Origin: Perca fluviatilis
Lineage: Eukaryota; Chordata; Actinopteri; Perciformes; Percidae
DNA length: 64,000 nucleotides
Direction of reading: 5' to 3'
Assembly: GCF_010015445.1 (NCBI RefSeq)
Contig: NC_053123.1
Coordinates: forward strand, 13,073,434 to 13,137,433
Positions 45,701-55,340 of the stretch are shown here, one piece after another. Position numbers and translations under genes: made by a program. Below the pieces are notes generated by a model, which saw only the letters and a list, made by a program, of their open reading frames with translations, had not been told where the DNA came from and did no database searches. Position 1 is the stretch's first letter. Each line of letters begins with the position of its first letter.

Positions 45701-48168
45701 TTGTAGGCTACTTAAATCCCTTCCTGGAGTCGTGTAGCTGTGAGGAGTTTTTCCGCGCGGCCTCCCAGCTTCTTAAAAACCCTCGTCTGGAGCTCCCAAC
45801 ACTGGAGAAGCTCTCCATCCTCCTACAGAAGCTCTCCAGCATCAGGTAGACACACTCTACTCCATACTGATAATACCACACACTGAACAAGGATTAACTT
45901 GTCTCTGATCATTGGAAGTAAATACCTGCAGGCTCGGACATATGCAGCCATACGCGCTCTTATCATTTCTTTTATGTGTCTGCACAGACTGATCTTTATC
46001 TGAGAAATATTCAACCTGGGTCCAGATATGAGCTCAGTTATACTGTATACTTCAAACTATTTGTATTCCTTTTCCCAAGGATAGGCAATGACATCATAAT
46101 AATCACAATGCATTTTATTTATATAGGGCTTTTTACAACACTCAAAGACACTTTACAGAGTTTTTGGAAAATAAATCCACACTAGAGGATGGATACCCGA
46201 ACCGAGCCCGTCGGGACCCGACGCTACCCGATGGGCCGGGCCAGGTTCGGATAGATATTTAGAAATGATTTTCGGTTTCGGGTCGGGCTCGGTCACATCG
46301 GCGCGATAAGGCATTGAACATTTTAAATTTAAAAAAGCCTGTGTTAATGTGCGCTTGTTGCCCCGTGTGCGCTCATCTGTTGACATTTCCGAATGCCTTC
46401 CTACAGTTGTTTAATAAAAACGGGCTTTCCACACAAACAAACGTACATGTGTCATTAATATGAGAAAAAAATGAGATTTTAACTGTGTCGGGCTCGGGTC
46501 AGGCTCGGACATAAATATGTTAATGCCTGTCGGGCTCGGGCCGGGTTCGGTTACTGCTCTGACGGACGCGGGCCGGGCTCGGACAGAAAAATGCGGCCCG
46601 ATCCACACACTTAAATCCACCCACGTTTATCAAATTGAAAGCCGCTCTAAAAAGGTGAGTTTTGACATGTGATTTGAACATGGACAGATTGGTGCAATCG
46701 CAGATGTGTTTGGGCAGAGAGTTCCAGAGGGAGGGGGCAGCTATAGAGAAGGCTCTGTCACCCCATGTGGACTATTACAGTGGTTCCCAACCTTTTAGAC
46801 TTGTGACTCCTAAAAAGTACAAATATTCAGTAGTTCAGAGGGGGAAAAAAAGCAAAGATTATAGGAACGTCTGAAAACATAAATGTAATTTTTGTGTAGC
46901 ATGAATGTTTTCATTTGCTACCCTGTTGATTATCTCGTGAACTCTCAGCTTGATCTTGTGCCTAGGCTCGCATTGCCAGACCTTCCTCCACAGCACTGCA
47001 GAGGAGGGTCAGGTGAGTCCACAAAGCATTCCGGGATGGGATAAAAACTTTCTTTAAACCAATCACAATCTTCTTAGGCGGCACTAAGCGCCGTACGGAG
47101 CAACTGTGCCGCTGCAAAATAGCCTCGGGAAGGAACTTGTTTTGGTGGACATGTGTACGTTAAAAAGTTGTTTTAGTCGTGCAACAGAAAACTCCGATTG
47201 GACAGATAGTCTAGCTAGCTGTCTGGATTTACCCTGCAGAGATCTGAGGAGCGGTTAACCATAGTCCTCATAAATTCACCAGAGTTTAAAATGCCAACAC
47301 AAAGAAAGCCCAAGGTAACGGACATCCTGTCTAAATGAGTGAAATCCTGCGGAATTTCCGTCAGCAACGGAGCAATCCCGGAAGTGGAGCGTCCCGACCT
47401 CCAGGGGAACCATAGGATTATTTAGGTCAATCATAGCCACAGTTTGTGTTGCAGAACAATTTTTACGGTCTACATCTAATAATTTCTAGATTGTGGCGGT
47501 CAAGTACTGTATTTAGTTGATCTTTGTGTGTGCTGAAGTCATATTTAACACACGCCTTCAGCGTTTCCCAAAATAGCCATGCCTGCGGCTCTATGGATGG
47601 AAATGTTGGTTGGTCAGTCGGTCAACCTCTTTGGTCCAGACTTAAATATCTCAACAACTATACGATGGATCAACACATACTTTTGCACAGACATTCATGG
47701 TTCCCAGACGATAAATCCAAATAACTTTGGTAATCCCTGACTTTTCTACTATAGCACCTTTACATCTGGAGAAGTTTAGTAGTGTATCTATTTCCTGGAC
47801 TCAACAGGTTAAGAGTGTGTTCACTAACCTAGTCAGCTGGTCATCAAGTTGAGAATTTAATTTGTCAGATCTAACTTTTAAACTTCATTCTCGGCCTGTT
47901 CAGGTAGTGTATACCCAGCCAGAGAGGACTAGTTATACAGCTGTAGTACACTGGTCTACTACTGGAGTGTGCTTATTCATGGGACTATATTTCATTGAAT
48001 GTCTTTGGACTGAAGGGTGTATTTCTTTGATTTTTGTCCAGGAAGAACCGCCGTCTGTTTGAACTGTCCTCCCTCCACCTCCAAATACAAGAACTTAATC
48101 GGAGATCCAACCACACACACACCTTCCTCTGCCTCAACCTCAGGTCCATCCTCCACAACCTCAAATAA
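31867..48168 (+). CDS. ccdc138: Coiled-coil domain-containing protein 138
   Basis: Fifteen coding exons join in frame (1875 nt, 624 residues): 31867-31947, 32440-32473, 32726-32840, 32934-33034, 33436-33599, 33785-33922, 34358-34477, 35201-35278, 35534-35653, 36579-36731, 36853-36969, 38718-38931, 43000-43173, 45707-45845, 48042-48168. All introns are GT-AG. Residues 150-285 form the coiled-coil region (VYQEMLTIYEQLK, ERELQERERRLKQQEE, TKENRRLKSSFD, IKELND, RVHARLENLQRKYE), matching CCDC138 motif by motif. The helical C-terminal half carries LLVLLLDWV, CLKVLPLLADQL, LSSLIILRTVTQADVLAQA, LEKLSILLQKLSSI and FLCLNLRSILHNL, also as in CCDC138. Length is near the human protein (about 665). The N-terminus is shorter and diverged, so the start is less certain than the rest. 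CCDC138 is a poorly characterised protein associated with centrosomes/centriolar satellites and cilia. Its position next to edar matches the human gene order. Confidence 0.95.
32440..32473 (+). CDS. ccdc138: ccdc138 coding exon 2
   Basis: A 34-nt exon (LPPPEDITPGT) after TTTTTAG, donor ACCG|GTGAGG. The exon is very short and supported by phase with its neighbours. Confidence 0.65.
32726..32840 (+). CDS. ccdc138: ccdc138 coding exon 3
   Basis: Residues 39-76, with EAVQRLTLANRAKR and YSKALHELFKAV; donor CCA|GTAAGT. Confidence 0.8.
32934..33034 (+). CDS. ccdc138: ccdc138 coding exon 4
   Basis: Residues 77-110, with FVSDHGLHGSNEDLIGES; acceptor TTCTAAG. The donor ACAG|GTGTGT is itself the first units of a (GT)n microsatellite. 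Confidence 0.8.
33035..33100. repeat. (GT)n(GCGT)n microsatellite at the exon 4 donor
   Basis: GT units start at the first base of ccdc138 intron 4 and pass into GCGT units from about 33059. Confidence 0.95.
33436..33599 (+). CDS. ccdc138: ccdc138 coding exon 5
   Basis: Residues 111-165, Ser/Pro/Asp-rich, ending in the conserved VYQEMLTIYEQLK helix that opens the coiled coil. Donor AAG|GTGAGA. Confidence 0.93.
33706..33781. repeat. (TG)38 microsatellite at the exon 6 acceptor
   Basis: The tract runs directly into CAG, the acceptor of ccdc138 exon 6 (AG at 33783-33784). There is no conventional pyrimidine tract. Confidence 0.95.
33785..33922 (+). CDS. ccdc138: ccdc138 coding exon 6 (coiled coil)
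   Basis: Residues 166-211, ERELQERERRLKQQEEAVGR with heptad-like Leu spacing. Phase 0 at both ends. Confidence 0.93.
34358..34477 (+). CDS. ccdc138: ccdc138 coding exon 7 (coiled coil)
   Basis: Residues 212-251, HQQEVSQLQDLLRERTKENR then LKSSFDTIKELND, one of the best-conserved CCDC138 segments. Confidence 0.95.
35201..35278 (+). CDS. ccdc138: ccdc138 coding exon 8 (coiled coil)
   Basis: Residues 252-277, INEQNKKLESQSKRVHARLE; donor CAG|GTAAGA. Confidence 0.95.
35534..35653 (+). CDS. ccdc138: ccdc138 coding exon 9
   Basis: Residues 278-317. It begins RKYEHSI, ending the coil, then a Lys-rich linker (KPAKKEKMAPSGK). Donor AAG|GTAGTT. Confidence 0.9.
36356..36534 (-). mobile_element. tRNA-derived SINE in ccdc138 intron 9
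   Basis: Read on the minus strand it starts GGCTGGGTTAGCTCAGTTGG (A-box region) and has a B box GGTTCGACTCC (plus coordinates 36454-36464). A pyrimidine-rich CCCCCTCTCTCTCCCC body and AATAAAGGC end follow. It is the same family as the copy at 61498. Confidence 0.85.
36579..36731 (+). CDS. ccdc138: ccdc138 coding exon 10
   Basis: Residues 318-368, with LKLLVLLLDWVLD and ending NERCLK. It opens the C-terminal helical region. Confidence 0.94.
36853..36969 (+). CDS. ccdc138: ccdc138 coding exon 11
   Basis: Residues 369-407, VLPLLADQLHQTPLSEPD then LLRLIHWALKHMD. Confidence 0.95.
38718..38931 (+). CDS. ccdc138: ccdc138 coding exon 12
   Basis: Residues 408-478, with ATLRRIGEEV, a variable Pro/Ser/Cys-rich stretch, then RILSSLIILRTVTQ. 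Donor CAAG|GTAACA. Confidence 0.94.
38991..39154. repeat. 42-bp inverted repeat with 80-nt spacer
   Basis: Arms 38991-39032 and 39113-39154 are reverse complements at 41 of 42 positions. The spacer is the end of a MITE. It lies in ccdc138 intron 12. Confidence 0.95.
39036..39350 (-). mobile_element. MITE copy, GCTGCAAC-terminus family
   Basis: The end TAGGGATGCGGTTATTTTCA and the inner ATTAATCGATAGG match the ATTAATCGATTA-rich end of this family. Internal text (TTGTTTTGTCTGACCAACAG and AAAACCCAAAGAT) continues after 39155. The copy is interrupted at 39113-39154 by an inverted copy of its own flank. Confidence 0.65.
39355..39470 (+). mobile_element. MITE end fragment, AGTGCTCATATTAC
   Basis: TTAAAGTGCTCATATTACGC followed by GCTTTTCCCTTTCCTT resembles one end of a common fish TTAA-type MITE; the other end is not seen. 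Confidence 0.45.
40225..40700 (+). repeat. Interspersed repeat (GGATGGATT...CATTCATG family)
   Basis: Diagnostic phrases in order are GTGATCCCCTGACAT, ATTGGATGGATTGC, CAGACATTCATGTTCCCC, GCGCCATCATCAGG and CACAGAGCCACTAGCATGGC. Related fragments occur at 47561, 55170, 59490 and 60745. It is a dispersed non-coding fish repeat of unknown class in ccdc138 intron 12. Confidence 0.65.
41296..41324. repeat. Perfect 13-bp hairpin, 3-nt loop
   Basis: ATACTGTAGATGT, loop GTA, then its exact complement. It is too short for a microRNA precursor. Confidence 0.85.
41593..42203. mobile_element. Internally deleted DNA transposon (Harbinger-like)
   Basis: The ends are inverted: CCCCTTTTCCACCAA is perfect on both sides and weaker matches (GGTGCTGGTTC.GAGC) run further in. 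TA flanks both ends. Inside, 41832-41880 reads MDAIKQQQQWSEEETSCFLA, like the start of a Myb/SANT-type protein, followed by stops. Myb-like proteins are encoded by PIF/Harbinger elements, so this is probably a deleted relative; the TA flank does not settle the superfamily. Confidence 0.75.
42623..42900 (+). mobile_element. MITE copy, left end (GAGCTGCAACGATTAGTCGA)
   Basis: The left terminus is followed by ATAATCAACTAATCAA and inner phrases (GGTTCCAGGCACTTAAC, GTTTGGGTTTTGGTC) typical of the family. The right end is missing or too diverged. It is just upstream of ccdc138 exon 13. Confidence 0.65.
43000..43173 (+). CDS. ccdc138: ccdc138 coding exon 13
   Basis: Residues 479-536, ADVLAQALDSLRTELMSEES then VCVLLSMLRAGRGGL and DIFMQLTEQS. 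It follows a 4.07-kb intron, the longest in the gene, and is bracketed by two MITE copies. Confidence 0.95.
44440..44757 (+). mobile_element. MITE copy, right end (ATTAGTTGCAGC)
   Basis: Phrases GGTCGGACAAAACACG, CAACACGTCACCTTGC and TGTGACATTTTATTGTCC precede an ATTAATCAAAAATTAAT-rich end finishing ATAATCATTAGTTGCAGCC. Same family and orientation as the copy at 42623. Confidence 0.65.
45707..45845 (+). CDS. ccdc138: ccdc138 coding exon 14
   Basis: Residues 537-582, YLNPFLESCSCEEFFRAASQ then LEKLSILLQKLSSI; acceptor TTGTAG, donor CAG|GTAGAC. Confidence 0.95.
46094..46780. repeat. LINE 3'-end-type repeat split by an insertion
   Basis: 46094-46180 (CATTTTATTTATATAGGGC, ACACTTTACAGAG) and 46613-46780 (GGCAGAGAGTTCCAGAGGG, GAGAAGGCTCTGTCACCCC) are two halves of one common fish repeat, separated by the 432-bp element at 46181-46612. 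Confidence 0.7.
46181..46612. mobile_element. Nested hAT-like MITE, GC-rich
   Basis: It is flanked by an exact 8-bp repeat AAATCCAC (46173-46180 and 46613-46620). The ends are rich in CGGGCTCGG-type repeats in opposite orientations (CGAACCGAGCCCG at the left, GGGCCGGGCTCGG at the right), giving a foldback structure. It is non-coding and younger than the repeat it interrupts. Confidence 0.75.
46960..47415. repeat. Probable MITE with internal hairpin
   Basis: It begins GGCTCGCATTGCCAGACC, then CTTCCTCCACAG...AGGAGGGT (foldback), and continues as non-coding sequence to about 47415. It resembles a widespread fish MITE; the boundaries are unclear. Confidence 0.4.
47561..47765 (+). repeat. Fragment of the 40225 repeat family
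   Basis: It contains AAATATCTCAACAACTATAC, GATGGATCAACACATACTTT and GACATTCATGGTTCCCAGA in family order. It lies in ccdc138 intron 14. Confidence 0.65.
48042..48168 (+). CDS. ccdc138: ccdc138 coding exon 15 (terminal)
   Basis: Residues 583-624 and TAA; KNRRLFELSSLHLQIQELNR then FLCLNLRSILHNLK. It ends shortly after the conserved FLC.NL motif, so the C-terminus is about 14 residues shorter than in human. Confidence 0.95.
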
Positions 48169-48614
48169 CACTCATGTGTTTCTCTGCCTCGTGCTCCATT
48201 AAAGGCCTCTTTGATTAGTCAGACTTTCCAGTTTGTGTTTCAGTACTTCAGCACGTTGCTTGGTCTTTCATGTGTGCTCAAACTGTAATAACCATATTTC
48301 CAACTATACAGTACTTCAAGGCTCCATCTTTCTCTACCTCAAATACCATATGCAGACGCACATTCTTTATTTATATAGTGATATGTTTTTGAAGTTCTTT
48401 TGCCTGTCAGAAGTACTTTTTCAGTGTCGTGTATGTTTTGCACTTTGTGACCCGTCTGTTTTCATGTTCCACAATGCTAATCTGATGTCTTGTCTTCTTT
48501 TCTTTCTGTGATGAAAACGAGGGTCATGCTTGCCAGTGGCCTTAATGGGTGTCTGATGTGCTCAGAGGAGGAGAGGCTGTGTATGTGAAGGTTTTTTTTG
48601 TTTTTTGTAATGAC

Positions 48615-48620
48615 AATAAA
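48615..48620 (+). terminator. ccdc138: Candidate ccdc138 polyadenylation signal
   Basis: AATAAA, 447 nt after the stop. A weaker ATTAAA lies at 48198-48203, only 30 nt after the stop, and could give a very short 3' UTR. Confidence 0.5.
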
Positions 48621-50528
48621 CAAAAACAACTGAAGGACATTAAGATTGGACTACATATGAAATGCGGAAAATCCATATGTTTTGTATAAACTTGTCTTAT
48701 TTGTTTGTTCCAGAGCATGGGTGGGTGGATGGGAGTAATGGTCTCAGTATGGGGCACATTGATGGTGTCGGTTGATGGAGGAGAATGAAATGTTCTGCCA
48801 AATTAAATGAGACCTGCTTTAGATATTTGAGATTAAGTAAATCCTTGAGTGCTTGCAAGCACTTGGAAACTGTCTGCATCTGCACCAAGCATTACAGTTA
48901 AAGTAGTTACATTGTTGGAAAAGGAAACACACGCTATTGATATGCACAACAGTAATGTACAGTCTAACTACAATGGAGAATATACATTTTGGAAATCGGA
49001 CAAATTTGCAGCATCATGCATCCCCAAAACAAGCTTAACAACTACAGTATATTCACTGTAATTACTTTTTTATAGCATTTTCTTTTTTTAATAAATGTTT
49101 TTTTTTTCCTTTGGAAGATTCTGGATCATACAGTACATCCCATGTTCAGCTGTGTTAAAGGTTCAGGGGTGAGCTATAGCTCATAGTTTAGCCCATTTAA
49201 TGATATGAAATGCTATTACCCCAAATTACTTTGGTTTCTAACCACTTCTGTTATTACGTTGCATGCACCGGAGCACATGCAAGAACAATGTTAAAACAGA
49301 GCTGTTTATATACAAAATGACTGGAAAACAATTTATTTTTAGTGACCTTTTAAAAAATGATTGTGCTGTTGTAAATAAGTAGTATAATTTTAATCTCCAC
49401 TGGGGGTGAAACTTGCCAGGGCATAGATATAGAGACCAGAAGGGGAACATTCCCCTCCATCCTACTCATTAAGTCAAAGCCAACCTTAAATTCTTTTCTT
49501 GCTTACTTTTTTACAACCGTCAACTGCCGTAAGCAGAGGCGATTTTATTATAGATAATAGTGGAGGACACATTTTGCTGGCACTGTTGCGGATGAGGAGA
49601 GTATTTACTTATATTGCAATCCCATTGTGGCTTTTGTGAATTTTGTTGCATCTGGATGATATCAAATGGAAACGGCAGCTTTTATGATCAACAGCAGAAC
49701 ACATTCTGCACACAGCAGCCACGTAAACAGCAAGCCACCCAGGGTACATGTTTACAGGTCTGACCTTAAACCCTCAGAAATCCCAAAATCAGTTTGTTGT
49801 GTCAGATCTCAACCCACCACAGGCGTCTGTCACTTCAAGGCAGAATGCAGTGTGCCTAATAAAACCACTCTGTCAAAATCATCATCAACCATTACCATCA
49901 ACTGTTTTCTTCAGCATTCCTCTTTTCTGCCTCGGAGCACGTCAGCTCTCTCTGTTACAAATTGATTGAAACCTGGAGCTCACTGTGAAGCGACTCATCA
50001 CTTATATCAACTGACCTATTCATTTGACAAAGTTGTTTATCTGGATATCTTTCAGAGCTTTTGACCATATCCCATGGCCTTCCTCAGCAAACGGAATTCG
50101 CTCAGTTGTTATTTAGGATAGTCAAAAGCTATTTAGGGGACTTTGAGTTTACAATATTTTATCACACATTTTGTATTCTCAAGGTAAATACTGAAACTCC
50201 AGCCCAGTACCCCTTCCAATTACATTCATATTAGACAATTCTGAATCTCACAATTTAAATCCAGCTTTTGTGCAATTGATATTCACCTTTTTATTAACCA
50301 TCACTGTCTCAGTTGCTCAGCTCTAACACACCTTCTCCATAGTGTATATGCCATAACCAAATGTTAGCATTAGATGAAAAAAAACAAAAAAACATGGCAT
50401 TGACTGGAGTTTCAGGGTTTTGCAGAATCGTTCAATATTGATGTTCTTGTCTGTCCTATATACGTTTTAAATAAACGTATTGCTGAAATAACATTTTTTA
50501 ACAACTGAACATTTTAAGGTTTGTTTAA
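48621..50528. other. Gene-free stretch
   Basis: No gene or clear repeat is recognised; A/T-rich with no long open frame that looks coding. Confidence 0.4.
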
Positions 50529-50943
50529 AGTGCCCATATTATTCTCATTTTCAGGTTCATAATTGTATTTTGAGGTTGTACCAGAATAGGTTTACATGGT
50601 TTAATTTTCAAAAAACAATTTTTTTTTGTTGTACTGCACATTGCTGCAGCTCCTCTTTTCACCCTGTGTGTTCAGGTCTCTGTTTTAGCTACAGAGTGAG
50701 GCATCGTACTTCTATCCCATCTTTGTTGGGAGTCGCACATGTGCAGTAGCTAGGTAAGGACTACTAGCTAGAAGCTAACGCTGCTTTATCTAATACCACA
50801 TCAGCTAGCTGTTTCTTCAACTTCGGTCAGTACAAGGCAGGATTTATTTATTTTTTTCAAGTTTGTATGCGTGTGGAAGCACCAGAGACACACAATAACA
50901 CCCCAAATCCCAGAAAAAGTACGTTTTTTATAATATTGGCACT
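50529..50943. mobile_element. MITE with AGTGCCCATATTAT termini
   Basis: The left end AGTGCCCATATTAT and right end (other strand) AGTGCCAATATTAT are inverted. TTAA precedes the left end; the right flank (ATTTAT) has lost a clean TTAA. It is 415 bp and non-coding, probably TTAA-specific. Confidence 0.7.
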
Positions 50944-52194
50944 ATTTATGGCAGAGTTGTTTCATATTGTATTGGATTTGATTGTACAAGTGTACTTAAT
51001 AAAGTGACTCAAACCTGTCAAAGTATGATAACACAGAAGCAGTATTTTGGCAAAAATAAGACTGGAACATACTGAGCACATTGATGGACAGTGGAGATGG
51101 CGATTAGATTTTTTTTTAACTTGTCACATTTGGAGTTTATTGTAAGTGAAATGAATTCAAGCTGAAGGAATCTACAAACTTCTTCCAGCTGCTATTCAAG
51201 CTAAAGGTTTGATAGTCACATAGACTTTGGGTGGAGTATCTTTTATACAGGGCATTATTGCCTTTATTCCTACTCCAGGAATTGTGGACGGCTGATTTAT
51301 TTACTTTCATAACTTCAGTAAAGTCTGGCCTGCACTGCAGTCGGCAGAGCCCTTTCTGGTCCGTGTTCCCTAACACCCTTAACTCTGCCAGTCTACCCTG
51401 CACAGCCACGCGACTTTAAACACTGATCTTGATTTATGTTTGTGTTTCTTCAGTGGACCAAAAATTCAGAAAATTACCCCAAAGAGTCGCCCTGCTCTGG
51501 TCTGGCTGGTAAACCTCATTAAAATGTTATTTGGTCGGTGGGAGGAGGCTGGCAATGGGAAACATTAGCAGTTCCACTTCAGCACAACCATAAAGTCAAG
51601 TCAATCAGCAATTGACATGGCAGACCACCAAATGTATATTATTTCCACCAGCCGCAATATGCATAAATATGCTGCTTGAGTAATCCAATAAGCACATGGA
51701 GGATCTGGTAATATACCTGACTGTAAATTAGCTAGTGTGTGTGTGAAGGAGTTATGAGTGGAAGCAGCTGTCGTGGTTCGTGGTAGACATGCTGGGATCA
51801 CACTAGTTTCCATATCCAGTTTGTTTTAACTTCTTATATTCTGTTTTTCTATCATTAAGATGGACTTAGAGGTTCACATCAGAAAAGAAATGTCAAACAT
51901 GATCATAGAGATCATGATTTAGCATGCTATGTCCCCAAATGTTTTGTTTTCCTAAATTTCATTCATTTTCCAATATGCCTGCTGTTGGTGTCTACACTTT
52001 GTACTGTACATTGTTTCATTCTAACCACCTATTTATCATTATTAAAAAAAATGTCATGTTGATCAGTGAAAATACTTGAGTTCGCACAACTTGAACCAAA
52101 TTGTATTATGTTTATTGCACATTTAACAGTAGTCACAGATTTGCCATTTATTTATATTAAAAGATCGATAACACTCATGTCCACTCATGTCATG
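50944..52194. other. Gene-free stretch
   Basis: No gene or recognised repeat. Confidence 0.4.
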
Positions 52195-52742
52195 ATCCAG
52201 CAAGCAATTAGCTTAGGTGGAGAGGAGGTCACTGAACAAACTGTTATCTATCATGGATAACCCCGACCACCCTCTCCACCCCACACTGGTCCAACAGAGG
52301 AGCACCTTCTCTAAGAGGCTCCGACAGCTTCGATGTTGCACGGACCGCTACAGGAAATCATTCCTACCACAGGCAATTCAACTTTTTAACACTTCATCAC
52401 TGAGTGTGAGATAAGACTCATATACATCACAACTGCACTGAATGCACCTTGCACAACCTTGCATAATAGGTTTATCTACATCCTATCTTTACTAGGGAAA
52501 CAGTTGTACATTTTTACTCCCCAACTTGTACATTAACTTTATCTATATCAGTTGAATCAGTTGTACATTTTATTTCCAAATTGTATATATTTTAAATATT
52601 GCTTGTGTAGTATTCAATTATTATTTAATGTATATTGTTTCCTATTATTTAATGTATACTCCGTATGTGTGCTGTGTGTCTGATATTTTTGCTGCTGCAA
52701 CACCATTATTTCCCATTTTTTTGGGATCAATAAAAAAAAAAA
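52195..52742 (+). mobile_element. LINE 3' end with poly(A) tail
   Basis: The frame 52217-52414 reads DNPDHPLHPTL...FSKRLRQLRCCTDRYRKSFL PQAIQLFN, the extreme C-terminus of a fish non-LTR retrotransposon ORF2 (DHPLH...RYR.SF.P.AI). A 3' UTR ends TTTGGGATCAATAAA plus an A run at about 52730-52743. It is a 5'-truncated dead copy; clade not resolved. Confidence 0.8.
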
Positions 52743-52755
52743 AATCTAAATCTAA

Positions 52756-52863
52756 GCTTAGCTTACCATATAGAGTAAAAGCAGGGGGAAACAGCTAGCC
52801 TGGCTGTCTAAAGTTCAAAGTTTGCCTACCAGCACCTCTAAAGCGCAGTAATTGGCTTTTTTT

Positions 52864-52895
<32 letters not shown>

Positions 52896-52907
52896 GTATC
52901 TCAACAA

Positions 52908-52981
<74 letters not shown>

Positions 52982-53135
52982 GCTATATCCCCCGGAATCC
53001 AGTCTTTATGCTAAACTAATATTTATGCTAATCACATCCTGTCTCCAGCTTTGTACTTAATGCACAGACATGAATGGTATCAATCTTCTAATCTAACTCT
53101 CAGCAAGAAAGCAAATACGTCTATTTCCCCAAAAA
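52756..53135. repeat. MITE fragments around long poly-T tracts
   Basis: 52756-52856 (AAGCTTAGCTTACC, GGGGGAAACAGCTAGCCTGG, CTACCAGCACCTCTAAAGC) and 52978-53135 (CCAGTCTTTATGCTAAACTA, CATGAATGGTATCAATCTTC, CTCTCAGCAAGAAAGC) belong to one common fish MITE family but lie in opposite orientations. Between them are T runs of 28 nt (52865-52892) and 67 nt (52911-52977). Confidence 0.6.
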
Positions 53136-53798
53136 AATTCGTAAGGTTCCAAACCTATGCTCTACCCAAAACACCAAATACTCACCCACCTTAGACTTAT
53201 AAATGTGATGTGCTGCTTCAGGGAGAACTGTGAGTCAAGTAGAATCAACTTGCAGGTTCAACGTTAATAGAGACTTCTTTAAACAATCCGGCAGGATAAT
53301 TTACTTATTTGTTGTCCATCACTATACCGCAGTAGAAAATATGGCTAAATACACTGCCTCTGTGCCAGTCCAGCTATAACGGCTGTAAAAGCAAGGTGCA
53401 TTGCTGACAGATAATTTATAAAAAATGTGACAGTATTTCAGTGGATATTTCCTTAAAAACAGTAGTTGCAAAATTGTAGTGCAGCTGTGGCTGTTGAAAG
53501 CAATTTAATCACTGAGAGTGCAAACACAGTTCACTCTGTACTCCAGACAGACAAACATTCTGATCCAAACACCTGACTGAGGTCTGGACAGTACTTGTAC
53601 CCTTGCTGTTTGATGTGTTTGCAGGCGACTGACGGGGATGAGTGTGTGCATGCAGTTATTGTGTTGAGGGTGAAGGTGTTACCGACTGGCAGAGGTTTAT
53701 GGTTGGCACTCCTTGCCCTGAAGTGGCTCTATGACTTTATCCTCTTCGTTTAAAGTCAAGCCAAGTTCTTAGATGCAAAAACAGACCCTGAAGACAAA

Positions 53799-53801
<3 letters not shown>

Positions 53802-53836
<35 letters not shown>
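53802..53836. repeat. (CA)n microsatellite
   Basis: About 17 CA units, facing a TG array 33 bp away. Confidence 0.95.
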
Positions 53837-53839
<3 letters not shown>

Positions 53840-53863
53840 CTGCAGACATGGGTGTACAGTACC

Positions 53864-53966
<103 letters not shown>

Positions 53967-55169
53967 TCACTCCCTGACAGACCTTCTATGAAACAGATTT
54001 AAGATCCCCAGCCAGGACATACACACCACCATTGTTTAGCTAAGGCTTTGGGAATCTTGGAACAAATTCATATCCACACAGTGAAAGATGCCACTGGAGT
54101 GGCTGATTTGACTTGTTGGTGGAGAAAAGGGTTATATATAAAAAAATAAATTAAAAAAAATCCTCTACTGTTGCACTAAATTGCATTACTTACTAATCTG
54201 AAATTTAGTTTGCAAAACTTTTGTATTATTCTTCATCGTTTGGTAACAGTAAATAAAAAACAAACCTCTATATAGAAACCTTCAAATAAATTATGTTATG
54301 GTTATTATCTCTCATTTGAAAGATAAGTGGTTTGGCTTTCACAACTTGCAGTAGCAAGCCAGTGGGAGAGATAAAGGTGAATTTGAGGGCCAAAAGTGAT
54401 GCCTGAATGAAGTTATAGTCTACTAATCTTTTCCTACAGTCTTTTTCCAATGAACTCATCTCGCATTTGATGAACCATCTAGTTAATATGTCACATTTAA
54501 TCATTTATAATTAACTGTCTGAGTGTTGAATGAACTGGAAAATGTTGTGATTAGCGGTTTTCCATTTGGTGTCTCTAAGCCATTAACAGACCCTCTCAGT
54601 GCCTGGTGTAATGGTTGACAAACAACAATCTGGTATGGACATATGGAATAATTTACTATACTGTATATTAGTCTGACTTGATGTATATGGCTCATTACAT
54701 TTTTATATAGGTTTTGATAGTGCTGGTGGTTGTATGAGAAGACCAAAACTTTCTTTGCAGTTTATTATCCTATGTCACTTTTTAATTCTAAATTTAAATA
54801 TATAAATGTTTTAAATGTATATATTTTTTTCACTTTTTAGATGAGAATTCTTCTCTTTTCTCTTTTCTCTATTTTGAAGAGACCTCCTACACTCGGGGGG
54901 TGAGATGTGTCAAGTCAAACACAAATTTTGAATTGATTTGAATTCCCATGATCTATTTCCATTATACATTTCATGTTAACCCTGATATTAAATCTGTCCT
55001 GTAAATGTTTTGATTTATTGGCATAATTAACGCTAACATTGTGAGTCATGCTGGCAGTGATTAATCTCAACAACTTTTGGATAAATTGCGGTGAAACTGC
55101 AACTTTTCATCTAGCTCAATCAACAGGTCAAAGTTTGGATTTATCATGACAAAACTAATGATATGCCTT

Positions 55170-55340
55170 CATCCTTGAGCCCTACTTAGTTTTTTTGTCC
55201 TAATTAGCAAATTTTAGCATGTCAACAGGCTAAACTGAGATGCTGAACATGGTCAACATTACTATATACCTGTTATACATCAGCATGTTAGCATGTCGAC
55301 GTTAACATTTAGCTCGAACAGTAAGTACTGCCTCAAGGTT
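55170..55340 (+). repeat. Fragment of the 40225 repeat family
   Basis: TAGCATGTCAACAGGCTAAA, CTGAGATGCTGAACATGGTC and CATCAGCATGTTAGCATG mark the 3' part of this dispersed repeat. Confidence 0.65.
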
